Source: Triglochin maritima (lineage: Eukaryota; Streptophyta; Magnoliopsida; Alismatales; Juncaginaceae). From it: a stretch of DNA of 64,000 nucleotides. The stretch is taken from NCBI GenBank assembly GCA_963682175.1, contig OY821788.1:11984001-12048000 (forward strand). The letters are read 5' to 3'. The notes under the pieces were generated by a model that worked only from the letters and a program-made list of their open reading frames with translations, did no database searches and was not told the DNA's origin. Below, piece by piece: positions 36,045-46,796 of the stretch. The position numbers were made by a program, and so were the translations under genes. Position 1 is the first letter of the stretch; the number at the start of each line of letters is the position of its first letter.

Positions 36045-37339
36045 GGCGACGCAGATTTTGTGTTTTTGTGTTTTCGATTTTATCCTGTCTACCTTATGTG
36101 CGATCTAAGTATTTGAATTTGTGTAGCAGGAGACAACAGAGCGCGCGGCGAATTCCGGGAGCGTTCTGAGACACTTGGGCGGCGGAATCGCCGCATCTTC
36201 AAGAGGACTTGAGGCGGAATCGCCGCACAAGCGAGGGCTCTGGTCTTCAAATTTCTGGGGCATCGTCGGCATCTCTGGGTGGTCGCATTGAGCTACTGGA
36301 ATCTCCGAGAGCGGGCGGCGAACCCGACTGAGCATTGCGGAGGTAACTTTTCTTGCCCTTCTCGTAAAATCTGAATAGTTGAAAAGTTTCCTTTCGTAGA
36401 ATTGCACGTGTTAGGGTTACAATTCCATAATTGGCAATAATTCAACTCTGACCTAAAATTGGCAAAATTAGAAAGACCTTAGTGCATGCATCATATAATG
36501 TTTTGCTTGCATTATTCTTGCTAAATTCTTGCAAATTAATACTTGTTGAAGATTGCTGGAGGCAAGGTACGTATCGAGGTTTTTATCGATTGCATTAGAG
36601 CATATAATTTAGCTGCATACAACCTTGCAATTGCCCCCATTAAAAGGACCATTGTTTGACTATCTTTGCTAGATTTAAGTTAAACTATCTTAAGGGCAAC
36701 TCCGTAGGAAAAGATACGGTGGGGATTTCATCACCCTCCCGTAGCCCACAAACCACAATCCTGAAGTGTCGCCTAAGCCTAAAATTTAAAATCAATTAGA
36801 CATTGGCCCCTAAGGACTCGGACTCAATTAAGGAGGAGATTGGTTTGACTTGCTATGACCTGAAGCTAATTGAACTCAATTTGGTGTCTAGAAAGTGTTT
36901 TTGTGTCGACGAAAGTCTTCCAAGCGACGTGGTTGTCTAATTGGCACCGACTCTGTCGGAAGCGCCCCCACTAGCTATACACTAACTGGCCAACTTGGTT
37001 TGATTGGTGAGGGAGGTGAATCAAGCAAATCAATTCGACTCAACCAGTTAGGAGTCGTCTAGATTTAAGTGACACTAGGTCTAGGATTGTTTGAACCGTG
37101 CTTTCTTAGGAAATTTCTGACCAACCCTCTTTTCTATCTTTAGAGTTAAGTTTCATTTCTCATCTGAGTCTTCTTTCTCTTCTCACCTAAATTCTCTAGA
37201 TTAGGATTCCTTTCTCATCTTGCCCCATTCTATTGTTTGTTTCCCTTTTGAAAAAAAAAACATAAAAAAAAAACGAAAATTAAAAAAAATAAAATTGTAA
37301 TTAATTCTTGAAATTAAATTTGGAATTTAAATTTCGAAT
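36045..37339 (+). other. A3 leader with palindrome pair
   Basis: About 1.3 kb of untranslated leader homologous to those of A1 and A2. Palindromes GGCGGAATCGCCGC (36181-36194) and GGCGGAATCGCC (36213-36224) repeat the motif of the U3. An A-rich tract lies at 37250-37300. No gene was seen. Confidence 0.65.
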
Positions 37340-39910
37340 TTGAATTCAAAAATTGATTCAACCCGGTGCACTCAGATTTGGATTCGGGACTTGAGTAATC
37401 GACTCTCACGAGTTCATCTAGATTCCAGTCTGGAACTTAACCCCAATCCACCTGTTGCACCACCTCACCCGGATCCAATGGGTGAGAACGTAGTGGACCC
37501 GCCTGTTGCACAACCTATAACTCTGAGGGATCGATGCTATCCAGCGATGGCTGCTCAGCCATCGTGCATCGTTATGCCCACCATACTGGGTCGCGACTTC
37601 GAACTTAAGGCACAATACATGAGTATGTTGCCTAAGTTCACCTCTAGGGAAGATCCATATCTCTTCCTTAGAGAATTTGAGGAAATCTGCTCTCTTATGC
37701 AATACCAGCATATCCCTGAAGAGGCAGTGCGTCTGAAATTTGTGCCTCTGGCACTAAAAGACGACGCTAAGAAATGGCTATATAGTCTAGCCGAAAGATC
37801 TATTAGGAGTTGGGCTGAGTTTGTTCAAGTATTCCTGAAAAAATATTTTCCCAACCATAAGACTATGAGGATTAGGAATGAAATTGTTGCATTCGTTCAG
37901 TCTGAGAGCGAGCCGTTCTATTCCTATCTAGAAAGATTTAAGAGTGTACTGACCCAATGCCCTCATCATGGAATTCCAAGATGGCAATTATGCCAAATTA
38001 TTTATGAGGGATTGACACCCACATCTAGAGTTATGGTAGAATCCGTAAGCCAAGGGAACTTTATGTCGAAAAATGAAAATGATGCCTGGACTTTCCTTGA
38101 GGATTTAGCCGAAAACAGTATGCAATGGGACAATGCTAGAACACCGCTTAACCCAAGTATTCGATCTAGAATAGCAAGCCAACCCAAACCAGGTGTCTTA
38201 GCTGTAGATGCCAATATAGCGGCTGAAGCAAAACTAGCTACCCTTATGCGCAGAATGGAAAGTCTAGAGCTACAAGCCCAAACCCGAGTGAATCAAGCAT
38301 CGTCTATCCCCTGCTCTAGATGTGGTCAGACTGGTCATTTAATGGAGGATTGTGTGAACCTGGAACATGTTAATGCCACATACAACAATTCTAGAAATGA
38401 TCCTTACGCATCGACCTACAACCCAGGTTGGCGTAATCATCCCAATTTTTCGTGGACCCAACAAGGACAACCTCCTAGACAACAACAAACCCCTTATAAC
38501 CAAAATAATACATCATCTGGGGGTAATAACAATGGAAATCATGAGGTTAGGTTGACAAAATTAGAAACTTTAATGACAACTTTTATACAAACAACCAACC
38601 AATCATTCCAAAGGCTTGAGACACAGGTCAGCCAATTAGCACAGATAATAGGTGAAAGAGAAAAGGGCCAATTTCCAAGCCAACCTGAGGTGAACCCCAG
38701 AACTAATAATCAATATCAACCTTATCAACCACCTTCAGGAAATAACAACCCTAGACCGGTTCAAATGGTTAATGAGGAAGGACCGTTCCAACAAATCAAT
38801 GTTGTAGTATCATTACGGTCCGGAAGACAAATTGACAATAATGTGGTAAACCCTAGAATGACTAATCAATCTAGCCATCAAGCACCCACATATGACTTGA
38901 CCATTGAACCCGACGTCCAAATTGAAAAGCCCAATCCACCTACCCAACCTGAACCTGTAGCTCAACCTGAACCTGAGCGAGTCTATGTGCCTAAAGCCCC
39001 ATTTCCCAATAGACTCAAAAAGAACTCTAGTGCACAAATAGAGAAAATCCTGGAAGTATTTAAGCAAGTTAAGGTGAATATTCCACTCTTAGATATGATT
39101 CAACAAATACCTGCTTATGCTAAATTCTTGAAAGATTTGTGCACTAAAAAGAGAAAAACAAATGTACCAAAGAAGGCATTCTTAACTGCAAACATATGCT
39201 CAATTCTTTCCAACACATCTCCTATAAAATATAAGGACCCGGGGTGTCCCACAATTTCATGTTCAATAGGAGATACATTTATCAATAAAGCCCTTCTAGA
39301 CCTTGGTGCAAGCGTTAACTTGCTCCCATTTTCTGTCTACGAGCAACTCAACCTTGGTCCACTGAAACCCTCTAGGACAACCCTCCAATTCGCTGATTGT
39401 TCTGTTAAGAAACCAAGAGGTATAGTAGAGGACGTTTTGATTAAGGTTGGGGACTTCATTTATCCAGTGGATTTTGTCGTACTTGATACTGAACCTGTTG
39501 TAAATCCTAATCGACAAATCCCTGTAATTCTAGGTAGACCCTTTTTAGCCACTTCGGAAGCATTAATAAACTGTCGAAACGGACTCATGCAATTATCTTT
39601 CGGGAACTTAAAAGCAGAATTTAATATCTTCCATATTGATAATGAGCCAGAAATAATATGCAACCCAAGTGATGTTGTGATGAGAGCACGTATTTATCAG
39701 AATTCTGAATCAAATAAATCATCACATAAGCAAAAAGGAAGTAAGAAAAAAGGGAGGGATTCATTTACTCAACCACCATCACTCGAGCAAACAAGCGAAC
39801 CAATTCAAGTGAGAAGAGTGGAATCTTTTCCTCAAGTCAACATGGGGAACAATTCAACTGGATACATGCACCAACATGGTGTCATTCTATCCAGTTCTGA
39901 TTATGATTGA
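37340..39910 (+). CDS. Athila-like Gag-protease polyprotein (856 aa)
   Basis: One long intact frame. Residues about 90-260 form a Ty3-type capsid (Retrotrans_gag) region, with FVPLALKDDAKKWLYSL and FLKKYFPNHKTMRIRNEI. A zinc knuckle CSRCGQTGHLMEDC lies at residues 325-338, followed by a Gln/Asn-rich stretch. A retropepsin domain has its active-site motif LLDLGASVNLLP, with catalytic Asp at residue 654, and the late motif VILGRPFLAT near residue 732. In Athila elements Gag-Pro continues into Pol; here the frame ends at TGA after a Ser/Lys-rich tail and no polymerase follows. The product would form particles and self-cleave, needing Pol from another element. The Met at 37340 is the first in frame after an AT-rich leader; a downstream Met at codon 48 or so is an alternative. 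Confidence 0.9.
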   Translation: MNSKIDSTRCTQIWIRDLSNRLSRVHLDSSLELNPNPPVAPPHPDPMGENVVDPPVAQPITLRDRCYPAMAAQPSCIVMPTILGRDFELKAQYMSMLPKFTSREDPYLFLREFEEICSLMQYQHIPEEAVRLKFVPLALKDDAKKWLYSLAERSIRSWAEFVQVFLKKYFPNHKTMRIRNEIVAFVQSESEPFYSYLERFKSVLTQCPHHGIPRWQLCQIIYEGLTPTSRVMVESVSQGNFMSKNENDAWTFLEDLAENSMQWDNARTPLNPSIRSRIASQPKPGVLAVDANIAAEAKLATLMRRMESLELQAQTRVNQASSIPCSRCGQTGHLMEDCVNLEHVNATYNNSRNDPYASTYNPGWRNHPNFSWTQQGQPPRQQQTPYNQNNTSSGGNNNGNHEVRLTKLETLMTTFIQTTNQSFQRLETQVSQLAQIIGEREKGQFPSQPEVNPRTNNQYQPYQPPSGNNNPRPVQMVNEEGPFQQINVVVSLRSGRQIDNNVVNPRMTNQSSHQAPTYDLTIEPDVQIEKPNPPTQPEPVAQPEPERVYVPKAPFPNRLKKNSSAQIEKILEVFKQVKVNIPLLDMIQQIPAYAKFLKDLCTKKRKTNVPKKAFLTANICSILSNTSPIKYKDPGCPTISCSIGDTFINKALLDLGASVNLLPFSVYEQLNLGPLKPSRTTLQFADCSVKKPRGIVEDVLIKVGDFIYPVDFVVLDTEPVVNPNRQIPVILGRPFLATSEALINCRNGLMQLSFGNLKAEFNIFHIDNEPEIICNPSDVVMRARIYQNSESNKSSHKQKGSKKKGRDSFTQPPSLEQTSEPIQVRRVESFPQVNMGNNSTGYMHQHGVILSSSDYD

Positions 39911-41040
39911 CTTTGAGCAAACTCAACCCCTCTACCGCAAGCCGACGCAGGTAATAAGTGCATTTATTGTATCTATGCATACATTGAGGATAATGCATGA
40001 TTTAGGTGTGGGGGGGTTTATATATGTACATATCTATCTATTTGATTTTCTGCTCTGTTTTATTTTAAATAAAAAAAAAATATAATAAAAAAAAATAATA
40101 ATAATAATAATAATAAAATTCAATATTCTATGACATAGCTTAAGATTGAACTGCCAAAACCCGAGTACAAATTGCATTGAGTTCTTGTTCCTTATTATAT
40201 GGTTCTGCTTGTAGAAATTATGGCATAAATCTAAGTTCCAAAGAAATAACCCATTACGCTTTAAGACATGTATGCACTTAAATTGGATGAATCAAATCTT
40301 TGAAGTGGTTGATAAAAAGCAGAGGTTGAGGAAAATATACCGGGAAGTGTGGGACTTCTAATAGCAATTAAGCCTTGAGGAAAATAAAAATAAAAAATAA
40401 AGGAATAAAGTGAAGAAAACACATTTTGCAAAATGATTACAAAAACCCAAGCCTTTGAGTCACTGGTCCGTAGGGGTATCTTGAAACCCGGTAACTTGAG
40501 TCTACCAGCTCGGGATTATCGACCAAACTCGCTACACAAATGCCAAAGGGTAAAAGTGTCAAAAAGCAAATGTGTTGAATCACGGAAGAAAAGAAAAAAA
40601 TAATAATACTCAAGGCCCAAAGCTAAAAGAATGATCCATGCCATGGTTGATCCGAATGATACTTCACCACCAGAGGAGGCGTGCAAAATAATTCAAGTGA
40701 TAAACATGTATAGAAGGGTTAGTGGTGTGAATGTTGGAGGAACAAAGACCAAGTCATATTTTTTGAGCTAGATTTATATAATGAGCATGCGAGAACTTTA
40801 AGTGAGATGTATAAGGTGAAGGCAGAAATATTAAGAGCTATTAATGGAATGATGAATTAAGACTTTGTGGGTATATCTGCTGAAAACCCTCAGGAGACAA
40901 CACTCCTCCCCCTTGGCAACAAGGAGGTTTAAAGGCTTGTTGCACATGCTAAGTGCAACCGTGATTCCTACGAAAGTGAGTTAGGATTTCCCTGTTTTTA
41001 TTTTTCTTATATTCTGTTTTGCTAGGGACTAGCAAAATCT
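39911..41040 (+). other. A3 3' untranslated region
   Basis: Contains an (AAT)n tract at 40070-40125 and blocks shared with A2 from about 40130. The final 180 bases are common to A- and B-type elements. No gene was seen, and no pol remnant was recognised. Confidence 0.6.
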
Positions 41041-41055
41041 AGGTGTGGGGGTATT
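41041..41055 (+). other. Polypurine tract of A3
   Basis: AGGTGTGGGGGTATT directly before the 3' LTR. Confidence 0.8.
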
Positions 41056-42244
41056 TGATGCATTGCATACATTGCATCATATGTCTTTAATTTAGATTAC
41101 TTTTACATCAATAAATGCTACTAAGGTATGTGTTTAGTCTTATTTACAGAATACAGGGACCTGAATGCAATTTACCAACATTCCGAGCATAAACGTGTGC
41201 AAAAGATTCACTTCTATCATAAAGACCGAATTCAAGTTTATCGGGTTTCAATTGGAAATGCATCCAAGCATAAAAGCATTCAAGGAGCTAATCACAAAAA
41301 GGTCAAGGACTTAATTGCAAAATGCCAAGGACCTAATTGCAAAAGAAAAGGATCAAGTTATTTTGTTGGAAAAGTCAAAAGAAAAATCAACTATAAATCT
41401 CCAACAATGGAAGGAATTAATCCGGAGCTCAAGACAATGGAAAGAAATCATCCAGACACGCAAATAAAGATCAAATCATACCATAAACGCGTGACAAAAA
41501 TCCTGATTAAATCCGACCAACGTGGGAGGCGAATCCGCCGCACAATACACATGATGTGCGGCGATTCCGCCGCCCATTGGTCGATCCGTGTGTCCCAATT
41601 TCGTCCACTCGTGTATGGACACGTGTACTATCCAATTCTATACCTAAGTCCCTTGTAGCAACTATAAATAGACCCGAGAACGATGTAAATAGGGTCCTTG
41701 GTTGTTGTTCTTATTTGTGTACCTTAGTTTTATTAATAAAATTCTGTTCTTTTAATTCTTGTTTTAGTTTTCTTTTAATGTCTCAAGGACCTCTTCTTCT
41801 TCCTCCCTCCATGAGTTTCTAACTCTCTCCAAAGGGTGGAGGTGATGGAATTAGGGTTAGAGAATGATGAATGCATGTTATTATTTTAAGTTCATGATTA
41901 GTGTATTTTGATTACTTGAGTTTATGTTAAGTCATTTATCTTGTAATGCTTCATAACTAACATGATTTACAATAAGTTTCAGTAATTCTCTACTCTAAAC
42001 CTAAGTCTAAACCTCCACCCCACGGATTTCTCTCTTTGTTCTTGTTTTAATTTTAATTGTTTTTGTTTCGTACTTTAGTTAATTAAACCAAAAACCCCAA
42101 AAACCCAAATTAATTCTTCTCTCCCTTCTTCCCCTCAATCGAAATCACACTAACAACGAAATCTCTCCCTCCTTGTGTTCGACCCGTACTTGCCACGTCT
42201 TCATTGACGCCGTGCACTTGCGGTATAAATTTAAATCTTCATCA
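41056..42244 (+). repeat. 3' LTR of A3
   Basis: Nearly identical partner of 34832-36020. Confidence 0.95.
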
Positions 42245-42274
42245 AATAATTCCAACCAAGGACAAATACAATAA

Positions 42275-44771
42275 TCAAGGAGGAACTCCCTCGTAATGCA
42301 AATTCATGTCCCAGTCATCGAAATCGTGATCCCCCGGTTTGGGTGTTGCAGGGTGTAACGGGGGTTGAACCTTATTCCTGATGATTTTCTTAACGTTACT
42401 TTTAATTATTTTCTCAGACAAAGAAATCCGTCGTTTGCTCGGCGGTCTGCCTTTCCGTCTTGTCTTATCCGGATTGAGAACGGATGTACCATCGAACACA
42501 GGATCAGGTCGTTGCATACGTTCCTTAAGCAACTCAAGTGCCTCTACCGCCTGAAGATATCTGTCGTTTGAGTCGAAAACGGCCTCGGCGATCCAAACTG
42601 CACGACCCATTATGTCGTCGTGGCGACGAAGCGCATCGTTCCCCGTTATGCCACTTTGAAGGGGAAACTTGACTCCATAGCTCCTTCGGATATCCTTCCT
42701 CCATCGGTGGACGATGTAAGACTCGGGGAGCAACGTGTTTGGACGTATTCGGGCAATAAAAACATAAACGTGACAACATAGGATACCGACGTGATCAAAC
42801 ATTCTGCAATCGCATACCCACTTCTCATCTCTAATTTGCACTGTGAACCGTTTCGACAATGGGAGGATATGTGTCAATACATGTTCGGTCACGTTGAAGT
42901 GCAATGTGTCGTCCTCGTTGAACTCATCCTTGATGTCGCAGTACATCATCTTCCCAATTTCTAACTGCACCTTCTTGAAGACACCCACCGTATACAACTC
43001 GCTCAATTGCCTCTCGAATGGATATTTCGAAATCAATTGCGAAGCCTTATGTTGACAATCGAAATCAGACAGAGCTTCCTTCTCATACTTGTGGCGTACT
43101 GCGAGTTCGTATTGTTTCACGAACTGCTTAAGTGTCGTCCTTGATGTGAGGTACTTATCGAAGAAGGCGTTCATACCCTCACTTCTCTGGGTTGATGTCA
43201 TTCCTGCGGAAAAACAATCCCGCCAAAATGCAGGTACCCAGCGCTCTCGAATTGCATAAATGGATCGGAGCCAATTTTTGTCGTGGAACTCGAAATCATC
43301 TAGAAAACCCTGCCAATTCCGCTCGAATTCTGTCGAAGTCTTGGAATCGAATACACAGTTGTTGAGGTCAAACAACGTATGCTCCCGGTACTTCGTGGGC
43401 AGCTTCACAGGGGCCTTATTCATTATGTGCCATATACAAAATCTGTGCCGCGCTTCAGGTAACACAGTCCTCACAACCGCAGCTATGGCGTCACATTGGT
43501 CTGTTATGATCGCCGGGGGGCTTGTATCTGCACACAACGCGATCAAGATAAAAACATATGTTAATCCGGACAGAAATAACGTAAACCGAACAGACGTCAA
43601 GGGTAAACCGGACGAGCAAAAAACGTAAACCGGACAGACGTAAGGGATAAACCGGACGAGCAAAAGACGTAAACCGGACAGACGTAAAGGGTAACCGGAC
43701 AGGCACATAACGTAAAACGGACAAAGCCGGACAAAATAAAACATGTACCGTTCATGCACGCCAACCATGTTTGGAACAACCAAATGTAATTTTGTATCGT
43801 CTCGGAAGAGAGGAGTGCGCAACAGAGTAGGACGGACTGGCAGTGGTGATTTACCCCCACAAATGGGGCAAAAGGCATGTCATACTTGTTTGTTATGTAT
43901 GTTGTGTCGAAACATATTGCATCTCCAAAGTAAGAGTAAGCAGCTCGAGAACGACTGTCGGCCCAGAACACATTTCGTAGTCTGCCTTCGTCGTCCATAT
44001 CCATTACGTAAAAGAAGCGGGAATCATTCTTCTGCATCCTGATGAAATAATCTTGGATAGCCTGCGCATCTCCGGGTCCCATTTTGAGGTTTCTAACCTC
44101 GTTCACAACATTCCTGCGAAACATAATTTTTATGACAAAGCTAAATGCGTAACTTCAACCAGGTTGAGTGGAGAATAAATAACCTTAGGTCCCGCTCGTT
44201 GAAAGACAATTTATCGTGACCTCCAGCTTCGACCACAAAAGATTGCATGGTCTTGGAGGCAGATATACCGGCAGCATCATTGCACGAAATGCGTGCTCTG
44301 GCGGACTCCGGGACGGATCGTTTTTTGTCGGAGGAAGCGCATTTGGTCTTCCGACAGCATGGCGTGATTATGTTCGAGATCTACGTAGTTAATTACGTAG
44401 CCTCTGGATGGATTACCGGAGACCCTAATCCGAGCAATGCATTCGACCCTACCGGATAACCTATGTTTCGGTCTACCTTCACCTTGGTTTCCGGGAGCAT
44501 TACCCTCCTTTGAGCAAGTAAGAGTGACCCGTATTACAACATCATGATCGTAATAAGATTGTCTTATCTTCACACCAAAACAACAGGAATCGGCGTATGA
44601 AACGTAAAATGCTTTGGCTTCTTCGAAGGAAGGAAAATTCATCATCACTTGAGGGACGTTGGAGGCATGAGCCGGCTGTGAGGACACATTTACGAGTGTC
44701 ATTACAGTACAACAAAAATGGAGGAAGGAGAGAAGAAGGAATGGTTCGTAGGATCGGAATAACCAAGACAC
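42275..44771 (-). pseudogene. FAR1/FHY3-type MULE transposase, one frameshift
   Basis: Three exons on the minus strand. Exon 1 (44771-44184) holds a FAR1 DNA-binding domain (FPSFEEAKAFYVSYADSCCF ... VDLEHNH). Exon 2 (44113-43749) begins the DDE core (VFWADSRSR, ICFDTTYITNKYDMPF, first Asp). Exon 3 (43527-42275) has the second Asp (PAIITDQCDA), the third residue in TSTQRSEGMNAFFD, and a SWIM zinc finger CDCRMFDHVGILCCHV, ending in a basic tail. Introns have GT-AG ends and fit the reading phase (DLR/NVVNE, MN/DTSPP). In exon 1 a run of six T (44321-44326) shifts the frame: one base fewer would join the halves in line with the family. Intron 2 contains TCCGG repeats. Such proteins cut and join MULE ends in the nucleus. 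The frameshift suggests loss of function unless it is a sequencing error. Confidence 0.8.
43560..43745 (-). repeat. TCCGG minisatellite, array 3 (transposase intron 2)
   Basis: Seven or so degenerate units such as ACGTCTGTCCGGTTTACC on the minus strand fill most of the intron. They share the GTCCGG core with arrays 1, 2 and 4. Confidence 0.8.
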
Positions 44772-45305
44772 TCATATTTGTATCTCCGTGAAGCGCCAAA
44801 GAATAAGAAAGAAGACGGAGGACGTGCTGATTTGAAAAGCATTAAATGCGATGGTGGACGCATCGGGAAAATAAAACAACAGCAAAAAAATCAGCAGTAA
44901 GTAGTACGTATGTCCGGAATAAGTGTTCTAACTGTCCGGCATAAATAGTAACTGTGTCCGGAATAAGTTATGCGCTAGTCCAGAAACTAAAGAAAATGAC
45001 TGATGTGTGTGTCCGGAAAAAAATGAATTTATTAATAAAGAGAAGGGAAAAAAATAGGAGGACGGATGTTGAGTAACTAGTCTTCAGTCTGTGTAGGAGC
45101 GGCAAAATGAAGTGAGTGCTTTGAGACGCATTAATGAGGGATGGAGAAATTTGTACGAAACGAGGAATAAACTAAACAAAGAAAGGAAAATTGTTTCTGG
45201 GGAGAGTGCGCACTCAGCCGCGTCTGCTGACTGGGTTGCCCACATCAGCGAGTGTGCTGACTGGGTTAGCAGCGTCCGTGACGCGAGCGTTCAACAAACA
45301 TTTCC
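44772..45305 (+). repeat. MULE right end with TCCGGA units (array 4)
   Basis: Upstream of the transposase. TGTCCGGAATAAGTG-type units lie at 44911-45025. The GC-rich stretch with CTGACTGGGTT repeated at 45225-45275 resembles, inverted, the left end of the MULE. No gene was seen. Confidence 0.5.
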
Positions 45306-46796
45306 CTTTACTTTATTAACCAAGAACTGGCAGACGTAGTAAGATGTGTTACGTTACAGTCTTTATCTAGTATGTTCTGAATTTATATTCACAAGTCGAC
45401 CCACAATGAAGAAGTGCAAGAGGAAAATGGGCTTCAAAGAACATGTATGCATCAAGTGTGGGAGCATTTGCATCGTTGAACAAGTGGAACGATCTAGGAA
45501 CAACTATTATGTTGGCATGCCTAGGCCAATCCACAATGTGAAGCCTCTACGAGATGTGCTCACGTACAATACCCAAGCACCCCGGGCTGGCTCGTCTAAT
45601 GGGATAGGCTGGCTCGTGCGAATCAGTTTTTTTGAGGAACATATCAAGAGTATTTTTTATCATGTCCTTTCTTTTCTGTTGCTTATTTTAAATTTAACAA
45701 TATCCCATTTTATACAAGACTAGATTATTTGGAGGACTCTTCTGACTGGACAAAAAATTGTAATTGTGTTGATCGGATTCCTTCACACCTCTCACTTTTT
45801 CTTGAACTTGAAAGATAGCTCGATCGAAGGAAGCGGCATATAGTGCCAAGTGCACATGGTGGGAAGCTATTTTTGGGTGCATGTAGAGGTTTGACTAAAT
45901 TAACCAAATTATAGAGTGGTTCTCGTATTATGTTAGACTTCCTCTCGCATTTTGGTCGTAGTTGTGGGTTGACAAATTAGCTCTCCACTGTTACTGATCA
46001 TATGTAATTACAGAACTAAACTACTGCAGTTAAGAACAGGTTACTTCATGTTATTTATGTATGAAGATTACGTAGTAATGTGGCTTCACTTATAGTGTTA
46101 TAACACTTCCTTGAAAAGAATAAAGGAGTAGGAAGGAGCCGGTCCTTATTATAACACATGTTCATCGAAATATAATGACAAAATATAACACAAGGAGTAG
46201 GTCCTTATTATAACCCATATCAACCCTCACCTACATCCACTTAGTTATTCAGAATAACGTCCAAATAATGCAAATGATTCACATACAAAAATATGCATAT
46301 GATTATCCTTCATATTTCTGGCATGTTGTGGAGGAAAATACATGAACAAGCTTTGTTAACATAAGTTATACGTAATGTAGAAGAATATTTGGTTCAACAA
46401 ATACAAGTAATCAACAGATACCATGGAATAATACAGTTGAATAAGGAAGAAAATGATACTAAGCAAATTCTATTCCACCAAGTCTGTCATGTCCAAAATA
46501 GAATGAAGTAACTAAACCTTGTGACCGCTACCGTTTAACACATCACCAACCTAGCAAGAGTAAGTGTGTAACACATTGCCAACACCAACACAATAAACAA
46601 CTAAATTAACCAACATTACAATCCACTAAATAACATAAATAAAACTAACACCGAACAATCCAACTGAAGTTACCTACTGATTTGTTAGCAGAAAAAGTGT
46701 TTCAGCAACCAAGAATCTATTACGCTAAACAATAAAGTCTACTCCTTTACACGAAATTGGAACATCAACCATTTGAAGATTAAAGGCAAGGACGTG
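45306..46796 (+). other. Harbinger interior; one short cysteine-containing ORF
   Basis: A frame from 45403 reads MKKCKRKMGFKEHVCIKCGS and NNYYVGMPRP. The C-x2-CG spacing is faintly like a GRF zinc finger, but the later Cys is missing, so I do not assign it. 45725-46796 is AT-rich with no supported gene. Confidence 0.25.

Larger units (their letters stand above)
34832..42244 (+). mobile_element. Young LTR retroelement A3 (Athila-like gag-protease only)
   Basis: Complete 7.4-kb element: 5' LTR 34832-36020, primer site 36027-36044, gag-protease ORF 37340-39910, polypurine tract 41041-41055, 3' LTR 41056-42244. A perfect target duplication AATAA occurs at 34827-34831 and 42245-42249. The 1,189-base LTRs differ at only two positions by eye (near 34929 and 35871). 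It has no reverse transcriptase, RNase H or integrase, so it is non-autonomous but structurally fit to be copied in trans. Confidence 0.95.
29680..45305. mobile_element. Mutator-like element (MULE) with Ulp1 and FAR1-type genes
   Basis: A FAR1-type transposase (minus strand) and a Ulp1-like protease gene (plus strand) converge, an arrangement known from plant MULEs such as Kaonashi/CUMULE-type elements that carry Ulp1-like genes. Degenerate inverted ends are suggested by ACGCACGCGTC...ACGCT...CCAGTCAGC at 29689-29735 and its imperfect inverted counterpart at 45225-45290. No target duplication could be found, so boundaries are approximate. It is interrupted by A3 (34832-42244). Confidence 0.6.

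Noticed and set aside
39911..41040. Possible reverse transcriptase or integrase after the A3 Gag-Pro frame
   Set aside because: No YxDD-type, HHCC or DDE blocks were found in any frame, and the region matches the non-coding 3' part of A2.
45403..45620. GRF-type zinc finger
   Set aside because: Only the first C-x2-CG pair is present. The later Cys and the NPGR-like motif are missing.
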